Positions 34,421 through 46,179 of a stretch of 64,000 nucleotides of DNA are shown here, in pieces (position 1 is the first letter of the stretch; each line of letters begins with the position of its first letter). Origin of the DNA: Sabellastarte sp. h YS-2021 (Eukaryota > Annelida > Polychaeta > Sabellida > Sabellidae); contig OZ024928.1 of the NCBI GenBank assembly GCA_964017235.1, positions 89,151,566 to 89,215,565 on the forward strand, written 5' to 3'. The position numbers were made by a program, and so were the translations under genes. Under the pieces are notes generated by a model. That model did no database searches. It saw only the letters and a program-made list of their open reading frames with translations, and was not told the origin of the DNA.

Positions 34421-35524
34421 GGAGATTTCAGTGATTTGCGGTTGCGGTTTGTGTGCGGTTGCGGTGATTTGGATTTGGATGTCACTTGCCGCAAGATTTG
34501 CACTTAGTATTGATTAGAGGGTTGTTACCTCTTATTTTGCGTTACGCAAATGCGGCCTCGTCATATGAAAGCCAAAAACCACTGGAAGTGCCTCCTTATA
34601 TAGATTTCAGGGCTGTTTTCTCGTGTCCCTACGCTAGCCTACCGCAAGTAGTTCCAACGCAAATCTGTTAGTTTCAACTCAAATTCAACATAATATCACC
34701 TAAAAATGCATAAAATATGCAAATTAAATAAATTATAACACTGCAAATATTTTACATTTTTTTAAACAATGGTTTGTCGCCTACTTTAAAAGTCTTTCAG
34801 ACGTGATATACTTGTACAACAATGGTGGCTAGTTTGACAGTTGAAATACTTCAAAAGCTACAATTCTTTAAAATATAAACAAAATATGAGGATAATCCGT
34901 GGTTTGTTAGTGTGAAAGGTTAGTGTGTGATAGATTTTTAGCTATTTATCAGTCTTTTTGTTGGAATCTCGTGTGCAAAAACACTTTTCTCAGCCTAAAT
35001 GGCTGAATTATCGCTAAGTTAGCCGTGGTCCACGATTCCAAACCAAACTGCTAGCCCATACTTCATGGTATATCGGCTCTTGCCGTCACAGTACTTTTAA
35101 TTAATTGTGCTGTTAATACTCTCATCTTGCTGTTATATTTAACTTTACATACCTTTTCTCTTTCTTAAACATCATTTTCTCCACTTTACACACCTTGTTA
35201 ATTTACACAAATGAAATGCTTTGCTCTCGTGGTGTAGAAAAATTTCTCCCAACCTTCACAAGTGAAAAAATAAGTTGCACAACTACCATGAGTTGGTACC
35301 CTGAGTGCAGACAGTTTAAATATGGATTGGCCTGAATTGATGGGCATACACTGATAAAGATATTAAATTTAAACAAAGCTCAGGTAATATATTTTGAGTT
35401 AACAGTCTGCCAGAGTTCTAAATTGCAGGGGTTATTACATATTTTGTACTGCAGTCTGCATTGTATTTTTATTGTTTATTAGTTGTGCATAAGAAAGGGG
35501 TCTACCTCTGAAAAGTCCAGAAAC
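34421..35524 (+). promoter_or_regulatory. Region upstream of SUB1, presumed promoter and 5' UTR
   Basis: No gene or repeat family recognised. A possible splice acceptor (ATTGTTTATTAG at 35471-35482) precedes the coding start by about 40 bases and would allow an upstream non-coding exon. No clear TATA box can be tied to the gene. The palindrome TTGCGTTACGCAA is at 34537-34549. The DIRS-1/A1 nest ends about 1.1 kb before the start codon, so it could influence expression. Confidence 0.4.
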
Positions 35525-38500
35525 ATGCCAAAACACAAAGATCTTACCAGTGACGAATCATCAGAAGATAGTGACTATGAGGTATTTACATTTCTTTAAA
35601 CTAATAAGTGAACCTTGTTTTGATAATTTCAATGCCTACAGACCTATTTGGTACTTGTAAGGTAGTGTTTTGTGTTAAGCATTTTGGCAATGGTCGAGAT
35701 TTATTGTCAACATAAAATGGTACCTGATTATTAATATTTATGTCATGGTAGAAACTCCAATCTGGTAGAACTTGAAATTATGCCACTAGAAACTCCAATT
35801 GGTTTTTCTACTTGTAGAAACTCCAGTTGGACTGTCCACCAAGTTTAGCTTGGTAAAAAGTCCAATTGAACTTTCTACCAATAGAATTACAAATTCTACC
35901 ATATTTGGCTTTTTTTTCGGTTCTTGACTTTCTACCACCCTAGTAGAAATTCCAATTTGGTTGAATTTGAAATTCTGCCAGATAAGACTCTACCAGACTG
36001 ATAGTGGCTGATATCACTAGTATTCACTACTACTTATAGTGAAGGGACACAGTTGGGATCAAGATTCATCAAGCAGACAGAACCAACATGGATATGTGCC
36101 TCCTCCCCTGCAAAATCAAGGAGATGGTTGATAAAAGTGATAAAACTATATAGGTTGTATACCTCAGCAGGCATCATAAATGTTCTGTATAGGTCTGAAG
36201 ATTTAGCTAATATGAAAGATGTCTGTTTTGCAAAATTATCTGGTCTACCATAATGGTAGACTATAATAGTTTTAAAACTGTGTATTTTCTTTGTTTATGT
36301 TGCCAAATTACAGTGTAAAACTGTTATTCACCACCTGATTTTTATGACTTGATGACTATGTTATTCCTATCTTCTGCAGCTTGAATTGAAAGAAGGCCCA
36401 GGTTGTATAACAAGAGCATAACAAAATTCAAATGAAAGTTTCTACTAAGTTTTGCTTGGTAGAAACTTCAATTGGGCTTTCAACCAAGTTTAGCTTGAAC
36501 TTTGAAATTCTACTGGTAGAAACTCAATTTGTAGTTTCTACAGGTAGAAAGTCCAATTGGAGTTTCTACCATTTCAAATTCTACCAGATTGGAGTTTCTG
36601 CCATGACATTTATATTATTTCTACAGATATATGTGGAAGTTAGTTTCAAGTTGTATATAACTTTGTGAATTTGTTCCCTTGTGCATATTGGTGACTGCAA
36701 CCTTTGTGTTTGTTTTTAGCCGACAAAAAAGAAGGGAAAGAAGTCTAGTCCCCAAAAAGCTGAAAAATCAAAAGCGCCACCAAGTGGTATTGGGGAAGTT
36801 AGCTTTCAGGTATCTAAACTTCTATACTTCATTTTACAATAATATTTAATCCAACAGATTTACGCATTTTATTTTCTGACACATTTTTTTTCATAAATTA
36901 TCAGTAAAATCAAATAGATATTATTTGCGAGTTATTATTGAGCAAACGTGGCCCCCAGGTTTCTATACCAGTGTGGTGTCTGAAATTGTTCTTCATTCCC
37001 AATACTTTGTCATTCCTAATCTTTTAATGTAGTTGTCCGCAAATCGATGGGTTTCAGTGAGTGAATTCAGGAAGAAGGTGTTTGTTAACATCCGAGAATA
37101 TTACGATGCAGATGGAGAGATGAAACCAGGAAGGAAAGGTAGGAGAAACACTGATCTCATGGAAATGGTTACAGGGGAATGAGAAGTAATTTCTTATACT
37201 AAATTACTAGTCTATCATAGTAGTTTGACTGTTTACAAAAGTTACAACCTGATACCGGGGCTTTGAAAGGAACAAAATCTGGAACTTCATACGCTCGTTA
37301 CTATACAGTGAAAATTAATCGCAAGCGTACCTGAGCCATAACTTACAACTGGTAATGACTTCCATGAAATATTATTAAATGTGTCAACATTTTTGCTCAA
37401 TATAAAGTAAAAATGAGACACTCCACCAAGTATGTATATTTTTTACCCTTTTGATTAAACAAAAAACCGCATCCAAGTTTATGGTTCACACCACTAGTCT
37501 ATCAGCATTGTACTTTTATGTGTACAGCAGATTAATTAAAATAAGAACCTCCAATAACATAAGGATTTGGTTCCAGTTATGGCTAATTTCCACTTAAACC
37601 TTCAATAACGATTTCGGTGAAAATCCGGGTGTATTTAAATGTAGTAAATACCAAAACATAAGTTTTCAAATGTGCACATGAGCTATAAATGGCATATAAT
37701 TGTGAATCGCAATGTCCTTTTTGAAAACTTTTGAGGACAAAATGTCAAATATATTGATAGAATTTTATAAAATACTGTGAACTGTGTTTTATAGTTGAAT
37801 ATTTTGGTAAACTTATGTTAAAATAATGAATATGTGAGGAAACCGGTTTTGATTACAAGAAAACAGAATGTAGCCAGATCAGTATCTTTTGGTTGGCAAA
37901 TAGGTTTCTGGTTTACTGTCTTCTACATTAACTTAACCTACCATCATCTTATACTGGTTCTAATTCTACTGTGTCTTACATTCAGAAATCTATAGGCAGA
38001 ATTTGCTTTGATTAAATTTTAGAATTTAAAGAAAAGTACTTTAAAATTACTTTCAAAGCTAAATTTTGTGAGTCTTTTTAAGCTCTTAGAACAAAAAAAG
38101 AAACATTGTTTATTTTCCAATGTAAAAAGTTGTATTTTTGTACAAACTGAAGGGTATTTTGTGTAGCTGTTATTTTTAAAATCCATAAAAAATGTAGACC
38201 CATCAGTGGAAAGTGTGCTAGCTTTGGTTCTAATAATGAATTTAAGTTACATAAATGATCATATTTTATATGCTATCTTTGTGTGTTGAAAATATTACAG
38301 TGAATCTTCCATTTATTTAACAGATTGTGAGATGAACATTGTTTGTACAATTGACTTACAGAAATAGGTTTAAAATAAAATTTGAGTAGTTAGGTTAAAT
38401 CCATAGAATATTCTGACAGAAATTTGGATGATTATCGGGTCTCTGTTTATTTCAGCCTTCTCATCTTGGATCTCATGATTATTTTAGGTATTGCCCTGAA

Positions 38501-38570
38501 TATGGCCCAGTGGAAGAACTTGAAAAGTCATATGGATGAAATTGACAAGACGCTGGAAGACTATGAATAA
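35525..38570 (+). CDS. SUB1: SUB1 / PC4 transcriptional coactivator p15 homologue, four coding exons
   Basis: Exons 35525-35581, 36720-36809, 37033-37138 and 38488-38570 join to a 111-residue protein; all three introns are GT-AG. Exon 1 gives an acidic Ser-rich N-terminus ([19 protein letters not shown]) resembling the casein-kinase-II-phosphorylated region of human PC4. Exon 2 is Lys-rich ([10 protein letters not shown]). Exons 3-4 form the conserved C-terminal domain that binds single-stranded DNA and dimerises: [29 protein letters not shown] and [18 protein letters not shown]. Human PC4 is 127 residues; the shorter length comes from the linker. The Trp after REY in vertebrates is Tyr here. 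Nuclear coactivator of RNA polymerase II transcription and a DNA-repair factor in other animals. It is the only host gene I can support in this window. Confidence 0.95.
35740..36609. mobile_element. MITE-like inverted-repeat element in SUB1 intron 1
   Basis: The left arm from ATGTCATGGTAGAAACTCC and the right arm ending in ...TTTCTGCCATGACAT are inverted copies for about 100 bp. Inside, variants of GGTAGAAACTCCAATTGG recur many times on both strands, so much of the element can fold back on itself. About 870 bp with no coding sequence. No clear target duplication, so the transposon superfamily is unknown. Confidence 0.75.
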
Positions 38571-39600
38571 CAACATTAACAAACAGTATAGCACATTAAC
38601 TGGATCAACGAAAAAAAATGTGAAAGAAACAAAGAAGCAATGTTTTGCATTTCTTCATGTTTCCTGTGTTCAATAGGAGGAGTAATTAAAATCTGGGTAC
38701 CCAGCACACATCGGAAGCTTCTTTTTGTTCTTGGGGTAATATGAACTCACCAGTGTTTTGTTTAGTGTGCTGAATGTCCTGACAGTTGGAGAGATAATGG
38801 GCACCAAGACAGTTGAAAATAAGTGTATTTATTTAGGTTGATTCTTACGATTTATTCAGACCATCAGAGTACATATTTGTTCTGATTGGTTCCATTTTAT
38901 GTTCTTTTGTATTGGAAGTTAATATATTTCATTCAGAAGAATAAATTTTTGTCATTGAGAGAGTGTTGGCCTATATTTCAGACTATTTTCTTTCTATTCT
39001 TACAGAGAAGTTAAAAATTTGATATGACTGTATCATCATGTCAGACAGCTACTTTTGTGTTAGGGCAGTTGTAAACTGTGGTTTCTCCCAGCAGAATCAC
39101 TGTGCTGGATTAGAGGTTTTTTCTACTGTGACATATACAGTTAAGAAATGTGAAATTTATTATTCAAGATTTATTCAAGGTGTTTTAACTGGCACATTTA
39201 TGGAAGCTGGATGCAAATATTTAGCTATAATCAATACATTCAAACCCTGTCCAGTTGAAATCTGAGAAGTAGATGTAAATATCATGTGCTTGTGTGGCCA
39301 TTCCTGTTCAGAATTATTGTAATCTAGAAATCCTGATTTAATAGAAGTATTTTACTGGTCCCTCGAGAAATTACTCAGAATGATTCAAGTTTAGCTAGTA
39401 TTCAAGTGTACAGATGGATGATATTAATTTTCTGTTGGCTAAACAATATTAATATGAAGCAAGTGTGATTGTGTGATCTAATTTTGTATGTCCGAGCATT
39501 CTAAACAGCAATATGACTTGCATTGCCTCAGGACATTGTTGTTTTGTTCTTAGACTTGGTGAAAGGGTGTTAATACTGTAGGTTTCCAAAATAAATGTCA
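38571..39600 (+). other. SUB1 3' UTR with candidate poly-A signals
   Basis: AATAAA occurs at 38940-38945 and again at 39590-39595. The region has no other gene; a 75-codon frame at 39038-39265 has no recognisable motif and is treated as non-coding. Confidence 0.55.
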
Positions 39601-39807
39601 GTTAATTCATATACCAAATAGGTTGGTATATAGCATTAATTTGCCATTAGCCTATTTACATACAATGTATATGTTTTTGTGATCGAGGTATTCAACGCCA
39701 AGATTAAATTGAACTTAGATGATATAAAGTGAAAGTATATTTTTCAACACTTTATCACAGCTTTGCATTTATTTCAGATATTCAAGTGATTACATCTTCA
39801 TATTTGA

Positions 39808-39957
39808 CATATATATGTTACAGTGAATTTGTGTCATCAGGGAATTTGCGAAATCCCTAAATGGACCAGGGAATTTGTGAATTCCCAAAAATTTCTAGGG
39901 AATTCGCGAAATTCCTAAAATTTTAGCTAGGGATTTCATGAAATCCCTGAATATAAT
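39808..39957. repeat. Cluster of four AGGGAATTT-type palindromes, left arm
   Basis: Four imperfect palindromes of about 20 bp (for example AGGGAATTTGCGAAATCCCT at 39839 and AGGGATTTCATGAAATCCCT near 39930) follow the phrase ATATGTTACAGTGAATTTGT. A related inverted cluster lies at 49905-50070. Confidence 0.7.
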
Positions 39958-40259
39958 TTACTCTTCTTAAATTTATTAAACAGAAAAACTTAATGCAGAT
40001 GAGTCATTATTATGCTTCTTTAGGACCATATTTACAACTCCAGAAAATAATATGATAGGTGCAAGATTTATTTACAGATAAATACTTATTAAAATGAAAA
40101 TTAATTATATTTTTGGCAAGAAATGTAGTATTCTCCCTCTCTCTCTGTTGTGGATAAATGTAGATTGCAAGTTTTAAGACATGAAAGACAGAAATGGCAG
40201 TTAAAATATGAAAGTGTTGCAAGTATTGATAGGTTTAGTGTTTGTTCTATTCCTTATAA
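39958..40259. other. No gene recognised
   Basis: AT-rich sequence between the palindrome cluster and B3, with a CT-rich run near 40134-40146. It may be internal sequence of an interrupted element. Confidence 0.4.
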
Positions 40260-43200
40260 TTATATCCCCAGACGAAAGTCGGGGATATATTGGATTCAGG
40301 TCCGTCGCGCCGCCGCCGCCGTAGAAATTTCCTTGTGGACGCGATAACTCAAAAACAAAGTAATATTTTTTTTTCAAACTTGGTACACATGTTAAGGGTG
40401 CCCAAAGGAAGATCCCTATTTTAAGGTGACCTTAAACTCCCAGTAAAAAAGAACTTATGGCCACCTTAAGGTCAGAAATTGCACTTTTGGCCACTTAGAG
40501 CCCTGTAGGTCACAAACTATGATGCTCAGCTGGCTGAAATTTTACCTGACAACACATTAATATGTTCTTAGTACATGTGCCGAAAATCATGACTTTAAGT
40601 TGAGGAGAAAATTGTGTTTGAGGCCCATAAATACCCCCACTTAGGGATTTTTTGCTATACTTTACACATATTTTGCCCTATAATTTGGAAGTGATAATTC
40701 TGATGAGTCTCAAACTGCGCTAGGTATAACTTTGATATGTAATCCTTGTCTGTAGAAAATTTTAGGGCTGTAGGTTTACCCAAAGGGGTCGACTTAAGGT
40801 CTCAAAAGTGCCCACAGAGACCCAATTTATGCACTTTTTGCCACTTTCAAGCACTGTAGCTTTCAAACTATGTCTCTCATCTAAGTTAAATATCATCTGG
40901 GAATATATCTATGTGTTTTCTTATATGTGCCCCAACATTTAGGCCTTTAATAGACAGTTAACCTGTGTATCAGGACCATAAACACCCACCCGAGTGACCC
41001 TTATAAGACATTTTTCACATCTTTTTCCCTGTAACTTGGAAATGGTAAGTCTGAGAAGTTTCAAACTGTATTAGATATATATTCTGTGTGTAATCTTAGT
41101 ATGTAACAGATTTTAAGTCTGAAGCTTTAATTTTGAAGGTCAAATTGAGGTCTCTAAAAGGCTCCCAAAGACCCAATATTTGGACTTTTTGCTACTTTTA
41201 AGCCCTGTGACTGTCAAACTATGTGACTGATAGAGCTCAAATCCTATCTGAGAAGATATTAGTATGTTATTTTTATATGTGCCAAAAATTAAGGCTTTAA
41301 GAAGACATTTAACCTGTGTATGAGGACCATAAATCCCCACCCGAGTGACCATTTTTAGACATTTTTCACATATTTTTCCCTGTAACTTGGAAATGGTAAG
41401 TCTAAGAAGTTTCAAACTGTATTAGATGCATATTCTATGTGTAATCTTAGTATGTGACAAATTTTAAGTCTGAAGCTTTAATTTGAAGGCTACATTTAGG
41501 TCTCTAGAAGGCCCCATAAAGACCCAATATTTGGACTTTTTGCCAATTTTAAGGCCTGTGACTGTTAAACTATGTGACTGATAGAGCTGAAATCTCATCT
41601 GGGAATACATTATTATGTTCTTTTTACATGTGCCAAAAATCAAGGCTTCAAGTAGACATTTAACCTGTGTATGAGGACCTTAAACACCCACCTGAGTGAC
41701 CCTTTTAAGACATTTTTCACATATTTTGCTCTGTAACTTGGAAATGGTAAGTCTGAGAAGTTTCAAACTTTATTAGATACATATTCTATGTGTAATCTTA
41801 GTATGTAACAAATTTTAAGTCTGAAGCTTTAATTTGAAAGCCACATCGAGATCTCTAAAAGGCCCACAATGACCCAATATTTGGACTTTTTACCACCTTT
41901 AAGCCCTGTAACTGTTAAACTATGTGATTGATGGAGCTGAAATCGCATCTGGGAATGCATTATTATGTCCTTTTTACATATGCCGAAAATCAAGGTTTTT
42001 AGTAGACATTTAACCTGTGTATGAGGGCCATAGACACTCGCCCAAGTGCCTTTTTTGACTTTTTTTCCGTATTTTGCCCTGTTATTTGGAAATGCTTAGT
42101 GTGACAAGTCTTAAACTGTATTATATATAATTTTTGTTTGTTATGTATGTCCCCCAAAAAGTTTCAGATCTGTAGTTTAATTGCTAAGGTCTCTTTAACA
42201 ATTGTAAAATGCCCACAGAAACCCAATTTATGGATATTATGCCACTTTAAAGCCCAGTAACTGTCAAACGATGTGGGGTATAGAGCTGAAATCTTTGAAT
42301 TTTTAAAAGGAAATGCCTGTCTATTTAAATTTTGAATATTAATAATGTTATGGCTATCTTAGTCTTTTAAGAACTTATTTTTGTGTGTTATACCTCTGCT
42401 TGCTGAGTTTTTCACTTTTTAAAATGAAACTGGTTAAACATATTCAAGTAGACAAAATGGACACTTTAAGGGAGCTTTAAGTCCCAATATTAATGAAATT
42501 ATATCCTTATGTAGTAAAACTAGGGGATTTTTAACCCTCAACTAGCCCAGTTTTATTCAACTTGCCTCAGTTAATTTTGGCACAGCTCCTACAGTTATGA
42601 ACTCATTTCAGTTGATAATCACATACTTAAAATTCTCAATTCTTTTTGTATTTGAGTACCCCTTTTATATAGATTGTTTGTTTACCATTTATGCTCAACC
42701 CACATCCCCCACCCGGATTCCCCCCACCCACCTCTGGGACCTCCAGCTATATTGAGTGACACTAAATAAACAATGGTATTTAATGATATCAGATGAGAAA
42801 CAAAGAACTCAATGGGGTTGCAGATCTTATGTAATAGTGAGAGAGGTGTGGAGAAGGGGAGAGGGGTGGGGGTGGGAGGTGGTGGGCTTCATTACATATA
42901 ACACAAAGGGGAGTCAGAACTGAGATTGTGTCACATATTTAGGTTGCATATATATGGACCACATATATAGGTATAGAGGAAATGAATAACTGAAAACAAT
43001 TTGCAAATTCTAAAAATAATATAATAAAATAATAATATAAACAATTAATATTGATTGAAAAATATGATGAGTTGAGTTAAAAATAATATTTTATTTGTCA
43101 ACAAATATAGAAACAGATATGCTCTTTTGGGATTATTATTTTAGAATGGACATTCAATCATCAATCATTTAAATACTTTGAAAATAGGTTTAGAGTTATC

Positions 43201-43411
43201 ATTGCAGGAAGATTGAAAATATAATTTGAGTTATGTATTCGGCGTCTGGGGATACACCATCTTCCTTGGGGAGATATAAACAGAGTAGATTGATGTGCTG
43301 AAGTTCATATAATAATGGGTAATTATGTTTTAAAAAATTTCCGATCAAAACCTGTGGCGTGAGTGATGACCTGTCTGGGGATATGTTGGCGCCGAGTTGG
43401 CCCAATCTAGT
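40260..43411 (+). mobile_element. Helentron-like element B3, complete and uninterrupted
   Basis: Runs from the family B 5' hairpin to CTAGT at 43411, about 3.15 kb. Flanks are TTATAAT on the left and TTATTTTG on the right, giving target AAT/TTAT. Its GC block has 4 CCG triplets. It lacks the LINE fragment and 781-bp duplication of B1, and near 43043 it lacks about 150 bp present in B1 and B2. It supplies the empty site for B2. No coding potential. Confidence 0.85.
40497..42290. repeat. 350-bp tandem array in B3
   Basis: Same five-unit array as B1 and B2 with scattered substitutions. Confidence 0.9.
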
Positions 43412-43538
43412 TTATTTTGCTACATTTATTTAAATTGTGAAAAGTAATGATATTTAGTATAGAACTTAAGTGAAATAGAAATACAAGTAGCTTCAAGCAA
43501 GATATATTACTATTAAAAATACGTTAAATTACATTTTT

Positions 43539-43735
43539 ATTGCGTTAATACATCCTATCCAATGGACAATTGCTAAACCGGTCGGCGCAGACCGGCCCGC
43601 CAAACGTCAGAAAAAGATGTCCTGTGTTGCCACCGGCTGGCCGGTCCGTAGTACTGTGCACTCCCCAGATGGCGCCTCGTACTTCCTTCCTGTCTAGACA
43701 ACCTGACGTCATAGCATCTTTTTCGTTTGGCGCGT
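43539..43735. repeat. DIRS-3 left inverted terminal repeat
   Basis: Reverse complement of 49314-49530 over nearly its whole length. Contains GACCGGCCCGCC and the palindrome TGACGTCA at 43704-43711. Confidence 0.88.
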
Positions 43736-44240
43736 GTACTGTGCAGACGTGTTTTCAACATCTCCAGAGTTTTAAAGGAAAAGTGTGCCTTATGACGGAT
43801 TTTCGACCTTATTTGGGAATTTTTTAGTGTAGAAATGTTATCTTCATATCAAGCACGGATATACCTTAAGAAATCTGCTGGAAACGCTCCCTAGCTGACT
43901 CAATTTAGTGTTGATGATAGGGCAGTAATCGACGAGATATATGAAGGCAGCCATTTTTTTCTAGTTTCCTCCCATTCAACCATGGTGTTGTTAGGGGCAG
44001 ATCGACAATATTAAGGAAATAATGGATATACTACTTACAGGTATTTTTATCCGTGTTCGTTTGTTGAATGTACCCTCTGTAACTTCCAGTTCAATCACCA
44101 TAGAAACGTCTTTTCTAGTACTATGAATAGAAATCACGGAAAACTTCAATCTACGTAGTTTTGAACACTGCAAATAGAAGGAAATCCCCAAGAGGTGCAT
44201 TCTTCAGATTTCTTCAATATATGTACATCAGCAGCAAGAG

Positions 44241-45075
44241 ATGAATTCTTCAGATTTCTTCAGAGCGCACTGGTCCAGACATCTTTACTGTAAAGCATTA
44301 GTCGACCGGCAAGCTCATGTTCAGCCGACCTCACCTAGTATTTACATAGAAGGAATTTCATCTTTAATCACTCTCAGTCCCTCCCTTGTGGACCCGGCAC
44401 TTGTGTCGGTAGTAAGGGAGGTGGATGGCCAGGAAACTGGTTTGAGTGTACAGCCGGCTGAAAAGAAGAATCGACTTCAGACCGGCCAGGACTTCATCTA
44501 CAGAGCGCACTGGCCCAGGCTTCTCTGCTTTTAAAGCATCAGCCGACCGGCCAGCTCAAAAGAACGCGACCTCTGACGTCATATCCAGTCAGCCAATCGC
44601 GTGTCCTTCCGACTAATCACGAAGCAGGTCTGTGTTTTCACCTGAAGTGCGTTCTTCAGAACTCACGTCTACTGTGACTACAGTCCCTGCTTTGCAGACC
44701 CGGACTGGTTGTCGGTAGTGGGGTTTTGTGTACTGTAAAGTTGCCGGTAAAGCATCACACAAAGAACGCGAATACTGACGTCATCTCCAGTCAGCCAATC
44801 GCGTGTCTTTCCGACCAATCACGAAGCAGGTCACGTGTTTTCACCGACCAGGAAGGTCGGAGGTGCGTTCTTCAGAACTCACGTCTACTGTGATTCCAGT
44901 CCCTGCCTTGCAGACCCGGCTTCGTTGTCGGTAGTGGGGTTTGTGGATGAGTAGGATACTGCGCATTTGCATGTTTAAGTATCACAAAAGAACGCCACAA
45001 CTGACGAGCTCCAATCAGCCAATCGCGTGTCTTTCCGACCAGCAAGCTGGTCACGTGACACACCGAACACCAAGT
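44241..45075 (+). promoter_or_regulatory. DIRS-3 leader repeats with CRE, CCAAT and E-box motifs
   Basis: Imperfect repeats of about 200 bp. The phrase CAGTCAGCCAATCGCGTGTC occurs near 44587 and 44789, and a related version near 45003. Two units have TGACGTCAT just upstream (44574, 44777). GGTCACGTG follows near 44830 and 45050. Each unit also has GCGTTCTTCAGAACTCACGT and CGGTAGTGGGG. The density of bZIP-, NF-Y- and bHLH-type sites suggests an enhancer-like leader; this is inference. Confidence 0.6.
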
Positions 45076-45224
45076 GTTTCTAAATATAGCTCACAAGGGC
45101 TTTCCCAGCAACTGTCAAATCTACAAATAAGACGTGCGATTAAAGAAATTCTTTAATTAATGGAGGAAAACTACAGCAAGCTGAATTCAACACAAAAGAT
45201 ATTTGTAAAATTGCTTTAGCAATT

Positions 45225-45655
45225 GGTTACAGAGTGTACCCACCAGTATACCGGCTACACAGCCTTGTACACTTGCTTCAATAACTGGTTACAGAGTGTA
45301 CCGGCTGGTACTAGCTACACAGCCTTGTACACTTGCTTCAATAACTGGTTACAGAGTGTACCGGCTGGTACTAGCTACACAGCCTTGTACACTTGCTTCA
45401 ACAGCTGGGTACAGAGTGTACCAGCTGGTTCTGGCTACACAGCCTTGTACACTTGCTTCAACAACTGGTTACAGAGTGTCCGGCTGGTACTGGGTACACA
45501 GCCTTGTACACTTACTTCAACAACTGGTTACAGAGTGTACCGACTGGTACTGGCTACACAGTCTTGTACACTTGCTTCAACCTACCGGTTACAAAGTCTA
45601 CTAATAGGGTGCTGGCTACACAGTCCTTACTGTACAGGGCTTCACCCCAACTGGT
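45225..45655 (+). repeat. 60-bp tandem repeats in DIRS-3
   Basis: ACACAGCCTTGTACACTTGC recurs near 45256, 45316, 45376, 45436, 45495 and 45555, a 59-60 bp period of about seven units, followed by an 18-base A run. Because 60 is divisible by 3 all three frames stay open for a while; the resulting open frames are not genes. Confidence 0.9.
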
Positions 45656-46179
45656 TACAAAAAAAAAAAAAAAAAAAGCTGGCTAAATATAGACCAGTAG
45701 CTGTCTAATTCATTGGTGACCCCAGCCTCCAAGTTTTTGCCGGTTACAGAAAATTACTGGTCACAGTTAAGTACCGGGTATGGAGTCCTGGTACTGGACA
45801 GAGTTGCCTAAAGTAAATTTGGTTACAGAGAATTCTTAGACCAGTCAGTGGTCTTGGGGATATGACAGTGATATGACAGTGTCCCAAGCTACTGCTAGGC
45901 AACATCTCTCAACAACCTGTTATCGGTGCTGGACTTGACTGGAGAGATAATAAAGTTTGTCATCATGTCCAGCCAGGAGTCAGACATCTCACAAATGACA
46001 ATTGCTCTGGTAAATGCTGCACCTTGCAGGCTGCTGGCCCGGGGCAAAGAGTCTATTGATGTGAAAAGTTGTGTCAGCCCCACCGGACCACAGTAAGAAC
46101 AGAGAGACTGTTAACTTGGATCATTGTCACCAGACCGGACCAGGGTCCGGAGGGACAGGAGATATTGTCAGGATACCAA

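Noticed and set aside
39038-39265. 75-codon frame downstream of SUB1
   Set aside because: Sits in the AT-rich 3' UTR region without recognisable features.
45223-45708. 161-codon repetitive frame and its companions
   Set aside because: Produced by a 60-bp tandem repeat, divisible by 3, so several frames stay open together.
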